This document shows positions 17,836 through 26,986 of a stretch of 64,000 bases of DNA, one piece after another. The stretch's first letter is position 1. Each line of letters opens with the position of its first letter. Below the pieces are notes generated by a model. The model searched no databases, was not told the DNA's origin, and worked only from the letters and a program-made list of their open reading frames with translations. Location: NCBI RefSeq assembly GCF_030817835.1, contig NZ_JAUSZR010000001.1, positions 4,216,001 to 4,280,000 of the forward strand, in the 5' to 3' direction. The position numbers and the translations under genes are program-made. The DNA comes from Pseudarthrobacter sp. W1I19. Its GTDB lineage: Bacteria > Actinomycetota > Actinomycetes > Actinomycetales > Micrococcaceae.

Positions 17836-19170
17836 ATGAAAAATATGCTCCGCGCAGCCGCCGCCGCAGCTGTCACCGTCCTCGCCCTGACCGCCTGTGG
17901 CGGCGGCAGTTCCACCGATCCCTCCAATGTCAGTCCGGCAGGCGAGGTCAAACCCCGCGAAATCTCGTGGCTGCTGTCCCGCCCGGCCGATGGCGCCGTC
18001 ATCAACATCATGACCAAACTTGCCGATGACTATGCCAAGGACCACCCGGGCTTCAAGCTGAACCTCATCACCACCCCGGACCGGCCGTCCTACATCCAGA
18101 AGCTCGAGACCCTGGCCGCCGCCAATAAGCTGCCCGAGCTGTTCGATACCGACGCCACACCTTTCGCGCAGCAGCTGGCCAAGCAAGGCAAGATGGTGGA
18201 CGCCGAGAAGCTGCTGAAGACGCTGGACCTCTACGACGACTACCGCCCCGGCGCACTGGACTACCAGCGGTTCGACGACGGGTCCCTCTTTATGATTCCG
18301 TTCCAGTTCGAACTGGAATTCATCTGGTACAACAAGGCCCTCCTGGAGAAGGCCGGGGTGGCCGTTCCGAAGTCGCTGGATGACATCCCCGTCATGTGCA
18401 CCTCCCTCCGCAAGGCCGGGATTACCCCCATCGCCATCGACGGCCAGGACCAGTGGCCGCTGGAGCGCTACGTCGCATACCAGCCGTTCAGGGAAGCCGG
18501 GCCGGACTTTGTCCAGAAGCTGAAGAAGGGCGAAGCCAAGTTCTCCGATGCCGCCGGGCAGAAGACCGTGAACTGGATGGCGGAGCTGGGCAAGGCAAAG
18601 TGCTTCCAGGAAGGCTTCTCCGCCCAGGGCTACTCCGACGCGCAGAACCAGTTCACCTCCGGCCAGGCCGCAATGTACAACATCGGAACCTGGGAACTGC
18701 CCAGCCTGGCCACCGACAAACTAAACCCGGCGGTCCGCGACGATATCGACTTCTTCACCCTGCCCACCACGGAGGGATCGGTGACGTCGGCAAACGAGTT
18801 CGTCTCGCCGTCGGGCATTGGCATGGCCGTCAACGCCAAGACCTACGATCCGCTGGTGAGTGACTTCCTGAAGTTCGCCCTGCAGAAGTACCCCGCGGAA
18901 TATGCGGCCACCGGCGCGCTCTCCCCCACCACCAACGTCGAAACCACCGTCCCGGCCAACGCCACCCCGCTCTACCGCAAGGCACTGGACCAGGCCAAGG
19001 ACCTGGGCTCAAAGCAGGCCATGCCATGGGATACCCAGCTTGATCCCACCACGAACGGCCGGCTGCAGCAGGAGCTCGTCCTGCTGGTGCAGGGCAACAT
19101 CACGCCCGGGCAGTTCACGGAGACCATGGACAACACCGTCGAGCAGAACGCCCCGAAGTTCTTCAAGTAG
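17836..19170 (+). CDS. ABC sugar-binding lipoprotein (levan oligosaccharide uptake)
   Basis: A 444-residue extracellular solute-binding protein of the carbohydrate family. The signal peptide ends in a lipobox, ALTACGGGS, with the lipidated Cys near residue 21. The fold has FQFELEFIWYNKALLEKAGV and the aromatic-rich ligand region expected of oligosaccharide binders. AAGGA precedes the ATG. It delivers sugar to the two permeases downstream. In this locus the ligand is probably difructose anhydride IV or short fructans. Confidence 0.85.
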   Translation: MKNMLRAAAAAAVTVLALTACGGGSSTDPSNVSPAGEVKPREISWLLSRPADGAVINIMTKLADDYAKDHPGFKLNLITTPDRPSYIQKLETLAAANKLPELFDTDATPFAQQLAKQGKMVDAEKLLKTLDLYDDYRPGALDYQRFDDGSLFMIPFQFELEFIWYNKALLEKAGVAVPKSLDDIPVMCTSLRKAGITPIAIDGQDQWPLERYVAYQPFREAGPDFVQKLKKGEAKFSDAAGQKTVNWMAELGKAKCFQEGFSAQGYSDAQNQFTSGQAAMYNIGTWELPSLATDKLNPAVRDDIDFFTLPTTEGSVTSANEFVSPSGIGMAVNAKTYDPLVSDFLKFALQKYPAEYAATGALSPTTNVETTVPANATPLYRKALDQAKDLGSKQAMPWDTQLDPTTNGRLQQELVLLVQGNITPGQFTETMDNTVEQNAPKFFK

Positions 19171-19254
19171 GCACTGTTCTTCAAGTAACCACAGCTTTTT
19201 CTAGCAACCACTGCGGCGGGGGACCCTCCTGGTCCCCCGCCCGAAAGGCCCGCC

Positions 19255-20151
19255 ATGCAATCCAACAGGATGCTTCCCAACAGGTCACGGACTTCGGTCC
19301 TGGTCTTCCTGCTCCCGCCCCTGCTGCTCTACGGCGCAGCGGTACTCTTCCCGATCCTCCAGTCGCTGTTCCTCAGCTTTTTCTCCTGGAACGGCATCAG
19401 CGACATGGAATTCGTGGGGCTGGACAACTATGTCCGGATGTTTGTTGCCGACGACATCTTCTGGCGCGCGTTCCTGAACGCCCTCCTCTACCTGGCCATC
19501 TGCCTGGTCCTGCAGCTGGGCGGCGCCCTGCTGGTGGCCAGCCTGCTCACCTCCCTCAGCCGGGGACGCGAGCTCATCAAGACCCTCTACCTGCTGCCCG
19601 CGATCATCTCCACCGTGGCCATCGCCTTCCTGTTCGTCAGGATCTACTCCATCGACCCGGTGGGCCTGCTTAACCAGCTGCTGCACTGGATCGGGCTGGG
19701 CAGCCTGGAGCGGCCATGGCTCTCGGACGTCAGCACCGTGCTCGCCGCAGTCTCGGCACCGGAAGGCTGGCGCTTCACCGGGCTGTACATGCTCATCATC
19801 TACGCAGCCCTGATTGCCGTGCCGAAGGAACTTGAGGAAGCCGCTGTCCTGGACGGCGCTTCCCGCTGGACCCTGTTCACCAAAATCCGCTTCCCGTACA
19901 TCCGGCCGGTCTGGATCACCACCACCATCATGGCCACCACCTACGGCCTGCGCGGCTTCGACATCCCCTACCTAATGACCAACGGCGGGCCGGGACAATC
20001 CTCCGAACTGCTGACCACCTACATGTACAAGACCGCATTCACCAGCACGGACTTCGGCTACGCCAGCACCATCTCGGTCTTCATCGTCGTTGAGTGCCTC
20101 GTCGCCGTCGGCCTCATCCTGTTCCTGCTCAAGCGGAAGGCAGAGTCATGA
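19255..20151 (+). CDS. ABC sugar permease, MalF type
   Basis: A 298-residue inner-membrane permease with six predicted helices, starting with a hydrophobic helix at about residues 13-35. The ATPase-contact loop EAAVLDGASRWTLFTKIRFPYI near residue 197 is the standard EAA motif. AAAGG lies upstream of the ATG. The stop overlaps the next permease start in an ATGA. The ATPase is not encoded here; such importers in this group usually share an MsiK-like ATPase from elsewhere. Confidence 0.88.
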   Translation: MQSNRMLPNRSRTSVLVFLLPPLLLYGAAVLFPILQSLFLSFFSWNGISDMEFVGLDNYVRMFVADDIFWRAFLNALLYLAICLVLQLGGALLVASLLTSLSRGRELIKTLYLLPAIISTVAIAFLFVRIYSIDPVGLLNQLLHWIGLGSLERPWLSDVSTVLAAVSAPEGWRFTGLYMLIIYAALIAVPKELEEAAVLDGASRWTLFTKIRFPYIRPVWITTTIMATTYGLRGFDIPYLMTNGGPGQSSELLTTYMYKTAFTSTDFGYASTISVFIVVECLVAVGLILFLLKRKAES

Positions 20152-21050
20152 CCATCCAGGCACCCCCAGCCAGCCCACCCGCAGTGGTTCCGCCGCGTCC
20201 GGCAGTCTCCCGCCGCCGTCGTAAGCCCAACCTGTTCCGGACGCTCTCCCGCGTGCTGATCATGCTCATTGTGATTGTCCAGGTCTATCCACTCGCGTGG
20301 CTGTTCCTGACCAGCCTGCGCACCGAGCACGACTTTGCCACGGGCGACCCCTTTGCCCTGCCCAGCTCCCTCACGTGGGAAAACTACGCCAGGGCCTTCG
20401 AAACCGGGGACCTGGGCCGGAACATCCTCAACAGCTTCATCGTCACCATGGGCGCCAACATCCTGATCGTCCTGTTCGGCATGATGGCGGCGTACGCCAT
20501 CCAGGTGCTGGGGTTCCGGCTCAGCAAACTGGTCCGCGGACTGTTCCTGATCGGCATCATCGTCCCGGTGCAGATCGCCCTGGTCCCGCTGTTCATCGAC
20601 TACTCGGCGGTGAACCTGCTGGACACCTACCAGTCGATGATCATCCCGCTTGCCGGGTTCTCGCTGCCCATGTCCGTGTATCTGTTCTCGTCGTTCTTTG
20701 AATACATTCCCCGCGAAACCTACGAGGCAGCTTCACTGGACGGCGCCGGCCCCTACCGGATCTTCGGGCTGATCACCCTGCCGCTGTCACTGAACACGGT
20801 AGTGACGGTGGTGCTGGTCAACAGCATCTTCATCTGGAACGACTTCATCTTCGCCAACACCTTTGTGCTGTCCGAGGACCTGAAGACCATTCCGCTGGGC
20901 CTGCAAAACTACATCGGCGCCATGGGCAAGGTGGACTGGACGGCAACGTTCGCGGCTGTGTGCGTCACCATCACCCCGCTGCTGCTGGTGTTCCTGGTGC
21001 TCAACAAGGCCATGATCCAGGGGCTGGAGAGCGGGGCGACGAAGGGATGA
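20148..21050 (+). CDS. ABC sugar permease, MalG type
   Basis: A 300-residue permease, the second membrane subunit of the importer. After a Pro/Arg-rich cytoplasmic N-tail come six helices; the EAA motif is ETYEAASLDGAGPYRIFGLITLP near residue 188. The start ATG at 20148 overlaps the upstream stop by four bases, giving coupled synthesis of the heterodimer. The LacI regulator gene follows 38 bases later. Confidence 0.88.
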   Translation: MTIQAPPASPPAVVPPRPAVSRRRRKPNLFRTLSRVLIMLIVIVQVYPLAWLFLTSLRTEHDFATGDPFALPSSLTWENYARAFETGDLGRNILNSFIVTMGANILIVLFGMMAAYAIQVLGFRLSKLVRGLFLIGIIVPVQIALVPLFIDYSAVNLLDTYQSMIIPLAGFSLPMSVYLFSSFFEYIPRETYEAASLDGAGPYRIFGLITLPLSLNTVVTVVLVNSIFIWNDFIFANTFVLSEDLKTIPLGLQNYIGAMGKVDWTATFAAVCVTITPLLLVFLVLNKAMIQGLESGATKG

Positions 21051-21088
21051 GAGCGCCAACAGATGGATATACTCCTGACGGAGGGCAG

Positions 21089-22177
21089 ATGAGTTCAATG
21101 GAGAATAGTTCAGGGGAGGCGGCGCCTGCTGCCCGCTCCCGGCGGACCCCGGAACGCGCCCATCCTGTCACCCTGCGGGAGGTTGCCGAAGCTGCCGGCG
21201 TTTCCACGGCCACCGTCTCACTGGTGGTCAACAAGAAAAAAAGCGCCCGGATCGCCGAAGAGACCCGGCAGCGCGTCAAGGATGCCATCCGGACCCTCGG
21301 CTACCGGCCGAATGCCATGGCCAAGACCTTGGTCAGCGGAACCTCACGGTTCATCGGGCTGGTGGCCGACGGCGTTGCCACCACCCCCTTTGCCGGCCAG
21401 ATCATCCATGGCGCCCAGGATGAGGCATGGAAGCACGGCTACGCCCTCCTGATCGCCAACACCGAGGGCAACGGCGAGCTGGAGCAGGACGCCATCCAGA
21501 TGATGCTCGAGTACAAAGTGCGCGGCATCCTCTACTCCACCTGGTTCCACCGGCAGACCGAAATCCCCGCACCGCTGCGGGAAGCGGACTTCGTCCTGGT
21601 GAACTGCTTTTCCCATGAGCCGGGAGCCCGGGCCGTGGTTCCGGACGAGGTCCAGGGCGGACGCTCAGCCACGGAGATCCTGCTGCGGCACGGCCACCGG
21701 CGGATTGCCTTCATCAACGCCACCATTCCCGCCCCGGCCAAGGACGGCCGGCTCCAGGGGTACCGCGAGGCACTTGAGGAAGCGGGGGTTCCGTTCGATC
21801 CCGAGCTGGTGATGGAAGCGTATCCGGACCAGGAAGGCGGATACGGGGCCACCGGGGCGCTCCTCCAGCGTGAGGTCACGGCGGTGTACTGCTACAACGA
21901 CCGGATGGCGATGGGCCTTTACGACGGTCTACGGGAACGCGGCTTGTCGATTCCTGACGACATCGCCGTGGTGGGATTCGACAACCAGGAAGTCATCGCC
22001 GCGCACCTGCGGCCCCCGCTGTCCACGGTGTCCCTGCCCCACTACGAACTGGGCGCGGCGGGGGTGCGGATGCTGCTGGAGCTCGAGGGGGCACCAGAGA
22101 TGGCGGCCGACGGTGTGGCGAAGATGCATTGTCCCGCAGTGGAACGGACGTCAGTCAAGGCCCAGGCGCGGGCCTGA
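21089..22177 (+). CDS. LacI-family repressor of the levan locus
   Basis: A 362-residue LacI/GalR protein. The DNA-binding head (about residues 27-80) has VTLREVAEAAGVSTATVSLVVNKK and the hinge RPNAMAKTL. The sugar-binding core has GLVADGVATTPFAGQII and VVGFDNQEVIAAHLRPPLSTV. The ATG at 21089 follows GGAGGG by five bases. It ends the uptake operon and probably represses both the operon and the divergent levan fructotransferase through the four operators at 16158-16328, responding to a fructan-derived sugar. Confidence 0.87.
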   Translation: MSSMENSSGEAAPAARSRRTPERAHPVTLREVAEAAGVSTATVSLVVNKKKSARIAEETRQRVKDAIRTLGYRPNAMAKTLVSGTSRFIGLVADGVATTPFAGQIIHGAQDEAWKHGYALLIANTEGNGELEQDAIQMMLEYKVRGILYSTWFHRQTEIPAPLREADFVLVNCFSHEPGARAVVPDEVQGGRSATEILLRHGHRRIAFINATIPAPAKDGRLQGYREALEEAGVPFDPELVMEAYPDQEGGYGATGALLQREVTAVYCYNDRMAMGLYDGLRERGLSIPDDIAVVGFDNQEVIAAHLRPPLSTVSLPHYELGAAGVRMLLELEGAPEMAADGVAKMHCPAVERTSVKAQARA

Positions 22178-22193
22178 CCTGGTTTCGATACAG

Positions 22194-22256
22194 CAACGCG
22201 GGGTCACTTATAGCCCGTCCGAGCCCGGAAGATGGGCCGGATGTGACCCCGCGTTG
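22194..22256. terminator. Long hairpin between LacI and MFS genes
   Basis: The arms 22194-22207 and 22243-22256 form a perfect 14-bp stem (CAACGCGGGGTCAC) around a 35-base GC-rich loop. It begins 17 bases after the LacI stop, between convergent genes, so it can end both transcripts. The flanking GGTTTCGATACAG suggests it is a copy of a dispersed palindromic element rather than a simple terminator. Confidence 0.6.
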
Positions 22257-22286
22257 GATAGAAAGTACGACGACGGGGTCGCGGCG

Positions 22287-23501
22287 TCATGTCGACGCAC
22301 TGATCACCCGGTTCCGCCCCGCGAGCACACCCGTCATGGCGAGGACCGCCATGATCCCCGCGGTGACCAGGAGCGGAAGCGTCCAATCTCCGCTCAGATC
22401 GCGAAGCCCGCCGAACATCACCGGCCCAACGGCAGCGAGGCCATAACCAATGGACTGGGCCATGCCGGACAACGATGCCGCCTGCGGATGGTTCACGGTC
22501 CGGAGGCTGAACAGCGACAGGGCAATGACAATGAGGCTTCCGCATCCGAGTGCCCCCAGAACAACCCACATCAGAATAAGGTCCGGCGCGATCGCCAGGC
22601 CCAGGAACGTCACAACCATCACCGCTCCGCTGGCGAAGGAAACAAGCCGCTGGTCCGAGCCGCGGTGAAGAATTCCGCCTGCCCCGAGGCTCGCGAAAAC
22701 GCTGACGAGCAGGAAAACGGACAGATGGATTCCGGCGGTAGCGGCCGGCACGCCGCGACTTTGTTCGATGGTTGGCAGCCAGGCCATCAGGACGTAGAAG
22801 GCGATCGACTGAAGTCCCATGAAGATGGTCACCTGCCAGCCCAAGGCTGATGCCCAAGGCGACCGGTAGGAGACCGCCGGCCTGGCGGCGTTCACAGCGC
22901 CGGAGCTGTGCCGGCGGAGCCATGGCAGGAGCACCGCCATGGCGATGAAGGCAAGTCCCACCCAGATACCGAGGGCAAGCCGCCATCCCGCGGGGGAGGT
23001 TTGCGCCACGGGCACGACGACGGCGGCGCCTATGGCGGCGACGGCGGCCTGGGTGGCGGTGTAGCTCCCGGTCAATTTACTGACCCTCATGGGAAAGTCG
23101 CGCTTGACGAGGGAGGGCAACAGGACATTGAGGAACGCGATGGCCAGACCGATCACTGCCGTGCCCGCCCAGATCAGGCCGGGCACAGGCAGGGAGCGGA
23201 GCACGATGCCCGAGGCCAGGATCAGCAGGGACATCCACAGCGCACGGTCGAGGCCCAGGCGGGAAGCGAAGGCGGGCGCCACGGGTGAGAAGGCTGCGAA
23301 AGCAATGAGCGGAAGCCCCGTCAGGAACCCTGCTGCAGCACTTGTCAGGTCAAGATCGCCGCTGATGTTGGCGAGCACCGGACCCACGCTGACAAAGGAC
23401 ACCCGAAGGTTGACGGCGATGAGCAAAACGCCGATGAAGGCGAAGCCGAACCTGACGGCGTGGTCTTGTGCGTTCCGGGTGGCAGCGGGCCTGGCGCGCA
23501 T
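22287..23501 (-). CDS. MFS transporter, CynX/NimT type
   Basis: A 404-residue 12-helix permease related to cyanate/nitroimidazole transporters (CynX/NimT). It opens with a charged N-tail, then FIGVLLIAVNLRVSFVSVGPVL and LTGLPLIAFAAFSPVAPAFASRLG, typical of that branch. AAAGGA lies just upstream of the ATG. It is downstream of, and co-directional with, the GntR gene, 70 bases away with two degenerate 32-bp repeat units between. Substrate unknown. Confidence 0.8.
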   Translation of the reverse strand: MRARPAATRNAQDHAVRFGFAFIGVLLIAVNLRVSFVSVGPVLANISGDLDLTSAAAGFLTGLPLIAFAAFSPVAPAFASRLGLDRALWMSLLILASGIVLRSLPVPGLIWAGTAVIGLAIAFLNVLLPSLVKRDFPMRVSKLTGSYTATQAAVAAIGAAVVVPVAQTSPAGWRLALGIWVGLAFIAMAVLLPWLRRHSSGAVNAARPAVSYRSPWASALGWQVTIFMGLQSIAFYVLMAWLPTIEQSRGVPAATAGIHLSVFLLVSVFASLGAGGILHRGSDQRLVSFASGAVMVVTFLGLAIAPDLILMWVVLGALGCGSLIVIALSLFSLRTVNHPQAASLSGMAQSIGYGLAAVGPVMFGGLRDLSGDWTLPLLVTAGIMAVLAMTGVLAGRNRVISAST

Positions 23502-23520
23502 TCCATCCTTTCAAGGGCGG

Positions 23521-23563
23521 GAGAGCGTCCCGGTTTATTCGGCGTTAGCTGAGAGAGCGTCCC
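23521..23563 (-). repeat. Two degenerate units of the 32-bp GACGCTCTC repeat
   Basis: GAGAGCGTCC cores at 23521 and 23553 are exactly 32 bases apart, the same period as the arrays at 33.3 and 34.5 kb. The unit between them keeps CGTTAGCTGA where the standard unit has CGTTAAGTGA. On the minus strand the units start 8-9 bases after the stop codon of the GntR gene and run in its direction. Confidence 0.75.
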
Positions 23564-23571
23564 GGGGCGGG

Positions 23572-24243
23572 CTAGAGAATCTTCCGGATGGTTTCCTCGA
23601 AGCTGGTGACGTGGTGCAAGGCCAGCTCCCCTGCCTTGTCCGCGTCGCCGTCGGCCACCGCCTTGAGCAGGTCCACGTGCTCGGTAATGTGGCCGGTCAC
23701 GGAGGGCACCTTGTCCAGCACCACGCACCAGATTCGGGTGGCGAGGTTGTCGTAGCGGATCAGCGTGTCTTCCAGGTGCGGGTTGGCTGCGGCCTTGTAG
23801 ATCAGCCGGTGCACCATCAGGTCGTAGCGCATCAGGTCGCGTGATTCGCCGGCGCCGGGATCGATGCTTGCAATGGCATCGGCCACCTGCAGCAGTTCCC
23901 GGCGCATGCTTTCGCTGGCCCTGTCCGCCGCGCGGCGCGCCGCGAGTGGCTCCAGCAGCTCCCGGATCTCGGACACGTCAGCCAGCTCCGTAAAGTCCAC
24001 GTTGGTGGCAAAAGTCCCCCGGCGGGGATATGAAATCACCAGATGGTCCACCTCAAGCCGCTTGATCGCTTCGCGCACGGGAGTACGGCCAAAGCCGAGC
24101 TCGGCGGCCAGCTGGCCGTCATTGATCGGCTCACCGGGACGGATTTCCAGCATGATCAGCTTGTCGCGCAGCTGCCGGTAAGCGGCCTCCGCCTGCGACG
24201 GCGCTTCCTCCTCCGCCGGTGTCAGGGCAAGAAGTGCATTCAA
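23572..24243 (-). CDS. GntR-family regulator (FCD type) divergent from glyA-sox
   Basis: A 223-residue FadR-type GntR regulator. The winged helix (about 18-85) has INDGQLAAELGFGRTPVREAIKRLE. The FCD domain has DLMRYDLMVHRLIYKAA and a distal HVTSF histidine, consistent with a metal-bound effector site. It diverges from glyA across a 154-base region holding a perfect ACTGATATATCAGT palindrome, the kind of operator FCD proteins bind. It most likely represses the sarcosine operon until sarcosine, glycine or a related compound appears. Confidence 0.83.
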   Translation of the reverse strand: MNALLALTPAEEEAPSQAEAAYRQLRDKLIMLEIRPGEPINDGQLAAELGFGRTPVREAIKRLEVDHLVISYPRRGTFATNVDFTELADVSEIRELLEPLAARRAADRASESMRRELLQVADAIASIDPGAGESRDLMRYDLMVHRLIYKAAANPHLEDTLIRYDNLATRIWCVVLDKVPSVTGHITEHVDLLKAVADGDADKAGELALHHVTSFEETIRKIL

Positions 24244-24312
24244 GGGGCTGCTCCGTTCTTCGATACCCGCCGAATCCGAACTCGTAGCTTTCAGCCGCTT
24301 TCGGTCCAGCTA

Positions 24313-24340
24313 TTGACTCTGCTGTGATCGCAATCATACC
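24313..24340 (+). promoter_or_regulatory. Probable promoter of the glyA-sox operon
   Basis: TTGACT (24313-24318) and CATACC (24335-24340) are 16 bases apart, a reasonable -35/-10 pair. Transcription would start near 24347, just before the palindrome at 24352-24365. A second TTGACC occurs at 24342-24347, so an alternative start further downstream is possible. Confidence 0.45.
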
Positions 24341-24351
24341 ATTGACCTCAC

Positions 24352-24365
24352 ACTGATATATCAGT
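24352..24365. promoter_or_regulatory. Palindromic operator upstream of glyA
   Basis: ACTGATATATCAGT is a perfect 14-base palindrome. FCD-type GntR regulators commonly recognise short AT-centred palindromes such as TGATATATCA, and one is encoded divergently next door. Its place just after the predicted transcription start fits simple repression. Confidence 0.65.
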
Positions 24366-24397
24366 CATTGAACAAGTGGTATTTCAAAGGAGCATCC

Positions 24398-25738
24398 GTG
24401 GTTGAGCAGTTGAACGAGCGACTTTCCGCAGTCGATCCCGAAGTCCAGCAGGCCATTGCGCGGGAGCTGGTGCGCCAGCAGTCCACGCTGGAAATGATCG
24501 CCTCCGAGAATTTCGCCCCGTCCGCCGTGATGGAGGCTCAGGGATCGGTCCTCACCAACAAGTACGCCGAGGGCTACCCGGGCAAGCGTTACTACGGCGG
24601 CTGCGAGCACGTGGATGTTGTTGAGCAACTGGCCATCGACCGGGTCAAGGCGCTGTTCGGCGCAGAATTCGCCAACGTGCAGCCGCACTCCGGCGCCCAG
24701 GCCAACGCTGCCGCCATGTTCGCCCTGCTGAACCCGGGCGACACCATCATGGGCCTGAGCCTGGCCCACGGCGGCCACCTGACGCACGGCATGAAGATCA
24801 ACTTCTCCGGCAAGCTCTACAACGTGGTCCCGTACCACGTGAGCGAATCCGACCTCCGCATCGATATGGCCGAGGTGGAGGCGCTGGCCCTGGAGCACCG
24901 TCCCAAGCTGATCGTTGCCGGCTGGTCCGCCTACTCCCGCCAGCTGGACTTCGCCGAGTTCCGCCGCATCGCCGATCTGGTGGACGCCTACCTCATGGTG
25001 GACATGGCGCACTTCGCCGGCCTGGTTGCGGCTGGCCTGCACCCCAACCCGGTCCCGTACGCAGACGTTGTCACCACCACCACGCACAAAACCCTGGGCG
25101 GCCCCCGCGGTGGCGTCATCCTTGCCAAGGAGCAGTACGGCAAGAAAATCAACAGCGCCGTGTTCCCTGGCCAGCAGGGCGGTCCGCTGGAGCACGTGAT
25201 CGCCGCCAAGGCCGTGGCCTTCAAGCTCGCGGCCTCCCCCGAATTCAAGGAGCGCCAGGAGCGCGTCCTGCAGGGATCCAAGCTTCTCGCCGAACGGCTC
25301 CTCCGCGACGACGTTGCCGCAGCAGGAATCTCCGTAGTCAACGGCGGCACCGACGTCCACCTGGTCCTCGTGGACCTCCGCAACTCCGAGCTGGACGGAC
25401 AGCAGGCCGAAGACGCCCTGCACCGCATCGGCATCACCGTGAACCGCAACGCCGTGCCCTTCGACCCCCGTCCCCCGATGGTCTCCTCCGGCCTGAGGAT
25501 CGGGACGCCCGCGCTGGCCACCCGCGGCTTCGGCGCCACCGAGTTCGCTGAAGTTGCGGACATCATCGCGACGGCGCTCATCGCCGCTGCGGGCAACGGC
25601 ACCATTGGTGACGCCACCGTCGTCGAACTCCGCGCACGCGTCACGGCCCTTGCCGAACAGTTCCCCCTGTACCCCCACCTCAGTGAAGGCTCCGACGTTG
25701 CCGCCTTCGAAGAAGATTTGATTGGAGCCACCAAGTGA
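24398..25738 (+). CDS. glyA: Serine hydroxymethyltransferase of the sarcosine operon
   Basis: A 446-residue PLP enzyme that joins glycine and methylene-tetrahydrofolate to make serine. The PLP lysine is in [15 protein letters not shown] near residue 230; [18 protein letters not shown] and the FDPRPP region are also standard. The GTG at 24398 was chosen because AAAGGAG is five bases upstream; the in-frame TTG at 24368 has none and lies against the operator palindrome. It leads the operon glyA-soxBDAG-sdaA-purU, where it uses both products of sarcosine oxidation. The stop overlaps the soxB GTG. A separate housekeeping glyA is likely elsewhere. Confidence 0.93.
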   Translation: MVEQLNERLSAVDPEVQQAIARELVRQQSTLEMIASENFAPSAVMEAQGSVLTNKYAEGYPGKRYYGGCEHVDVVEQLAIDRVKALFGAEFANVQPHSGAQANAAAMFALLNPGDTIMGLSLAHGGHLTHGMKINFSGKLYNVVPYHVSESDLRIDMAEVEALALEHRPKLIVAGWSAYSRQLDFAEFRRIADLVDAYLMVDMAHFAGLVAAGLHPNPVPYADVVTTTTHKTLGGPRGGVILAKEQYGKKINSAVFPGQQGGPLEHVIAAKAVAFKLAASPEFKERQERVLQGSKLLAERLLRDDVAAAGISVVNGGTDVHLVLVDLRNSELDGQQAEDALHRIGITVNRNAVPFDPRPPMVSSGLRIGTPALATRGFGATEFAEVADIIATALIAAAGNGTIGDATVVELRARVTALAEQFPLYPHLSEGSDVAAFEEDLIGATK

Positions 25739-26955
25739 GCACCCACCAGCTCCCCGAGCACCCGGACTTCCTCTGGCGCAACCCCGAGCCCAAGTCCTCC
25801 TACGACGCCGTGATTGTGGGCGGCGGCGGGCACGGCCTGGCCACCGCGTACTTCCTGGCGAAGAACCACGGCATGACCAACATCGCCGTCCTGGAAAAGG
25901 GCTGGCTGGCCGGCGGCAACATGGCCCGGAACACCACCATCATCCGCTCCAACTACCTCTGGGACGAGAGCGCGGCCATCTACGAGCACGCCCTCAAGCT
26001 CTGGGAAATCCTCCCCGAGGAACTCGAATACGACTTCCTTTTCAGCCAGCGCGGCGTGATGAACCTCGCCCACACCCTGGGTGACGTCCGCGAAAGCATG
26101 CGGCGCGTCGGCGCCAACAAGCTCAACGGCGTGGACGCCGAGTGGCTTGACCCGCAGCAGGTCAAGGAACTCTGCCCCATCCTGAACATCAGCGACAACA
26201 TCCGCTACCCCGTCATGGGTGCCACCTACCAGCCCCGTGCCGGCATCGCCAAGCACGACCACGTGGCCTGGGCCTTCGCCCGCAAGTGCGACGAAATGGG
26301 CGTGGACATCATCCAGAACTGCGAAGTCACCGGCTTCGTCAAGGACGGCAACCGCGTGGTGGGCGTCAAGACCAACCAGGGCACCATCAACACCGAAAAG
26401 GTTGGCCTGTGTGCTGCCGGCCACAGCTCGGTCCTGGCCGAGATGGCAGGCTTCCGGCTTCCCATCCAGTCCCACCCGCTGCAGGCGCTGGTGTCCGAAC
26501 TGCACGAGCCGGTCCACCCCACGGTGGTGATGTCCAACCACGTGCACGTCTATGTCTCCCAGGCCCACAAGGGCGAACTGGTGATGGGCGCTGGTGTTGA
26601 CTCCTACAACGGCTACGGCCAGCGCGGATCCTTCCACGTGATCGAGCACCAGATGGCTGCCGCCGTCGAGCTCTTCCCCATCTTCGCCCGGGCCCACGTG
26701 CTCCGGACCTGGGGCGGCATCGTGGACACCACCCTGGATGCCTCGCCGATCGTGGGCAACACCCCGGTGGAGAACATGTTTGTGAACTGCGGCTGGGGCA
26801 CCGGCGGGTTCAAGGGCACCCCCGCTGCGGGCATGACCTTCGCCCACAACATCGCCACCGGTGAACCGCACAGGCTGAACAAGCCGTTTGCGCTGGAGCG
26901 CTTCGAGACCGGCGCGCTGATCGACGAACACGGCGCTGCCGCCGTCGCCCACTAG
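25735..26955 (+). CDS. soxB: Sarcosine oxidase beta subunit
   Basis: A 406-residue flavoprotein subunit of heterotetrameric sarcosine oxidase, which oxidatively demethylates sarcosine to glycine. The FAD site [20 protein letters not shown] starts near residue 23. [13 protein letters not shown] near 168-180 holds the histidine that in this family bonds FMN covalently. The C-terminal [14 protein letters not shown] is conserved. Translation starts at a GTG overlapping the glyA stop (GTGA). Length and order match known Arthrobacter and Corynebacterium sox operons. Confidence 0.94.
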   Translation: MSTHQLPEHPDFLWRNPEPKSSYDAVIVGGGGHGLATAYFLAKNHGMTNIAVLEKGWLAGGNMARNTTIIRSNYLWDESAAIYEHALKLWEILPEELEYDFLFSQRGVMNLAHTLGDVRESMRRVGANKLNGVDAEWLDPQQVKELCPILNISDNIRYPVMGATYQPRAGIAKHDHVAWAFARKCDEMGVDIIQNCEVTGFVKDGNRVVGVKTNQGTINTEKVGLCAAGHSSVLAEMAGFRLPIQSHPLQALVSELHEPVHPTVVMSNHVHVYVSQAHKGELVMGAGVDSYNGYGQRGSFHVIEHQMAAAVELFPIFARAHVLRTWGGIVDTTLDASPIVGNTPVENMFVNCGWGTGGFKGTPAAGMTFAHNIATGEPHRLNKPFALERFETGALIDEHGAAAVAH

Positions 26956-26986
26956 CCGCCAGACGCACTTTAGAAAGAAGACGCAC

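Noticed and set aside
24244..24397. Glycine riboswitch upstream of glyA
   Set aside because: The leader after the predicted start is only about 50 bases and holds an operator palindrome; there is no tandem aptamer-like structure.
24368..24400. TTG start for glyA at 24368
   Set aside because: No ribosome site, and it abuts the operator; GTG 24398 has AAAGGAG at proper spacing.
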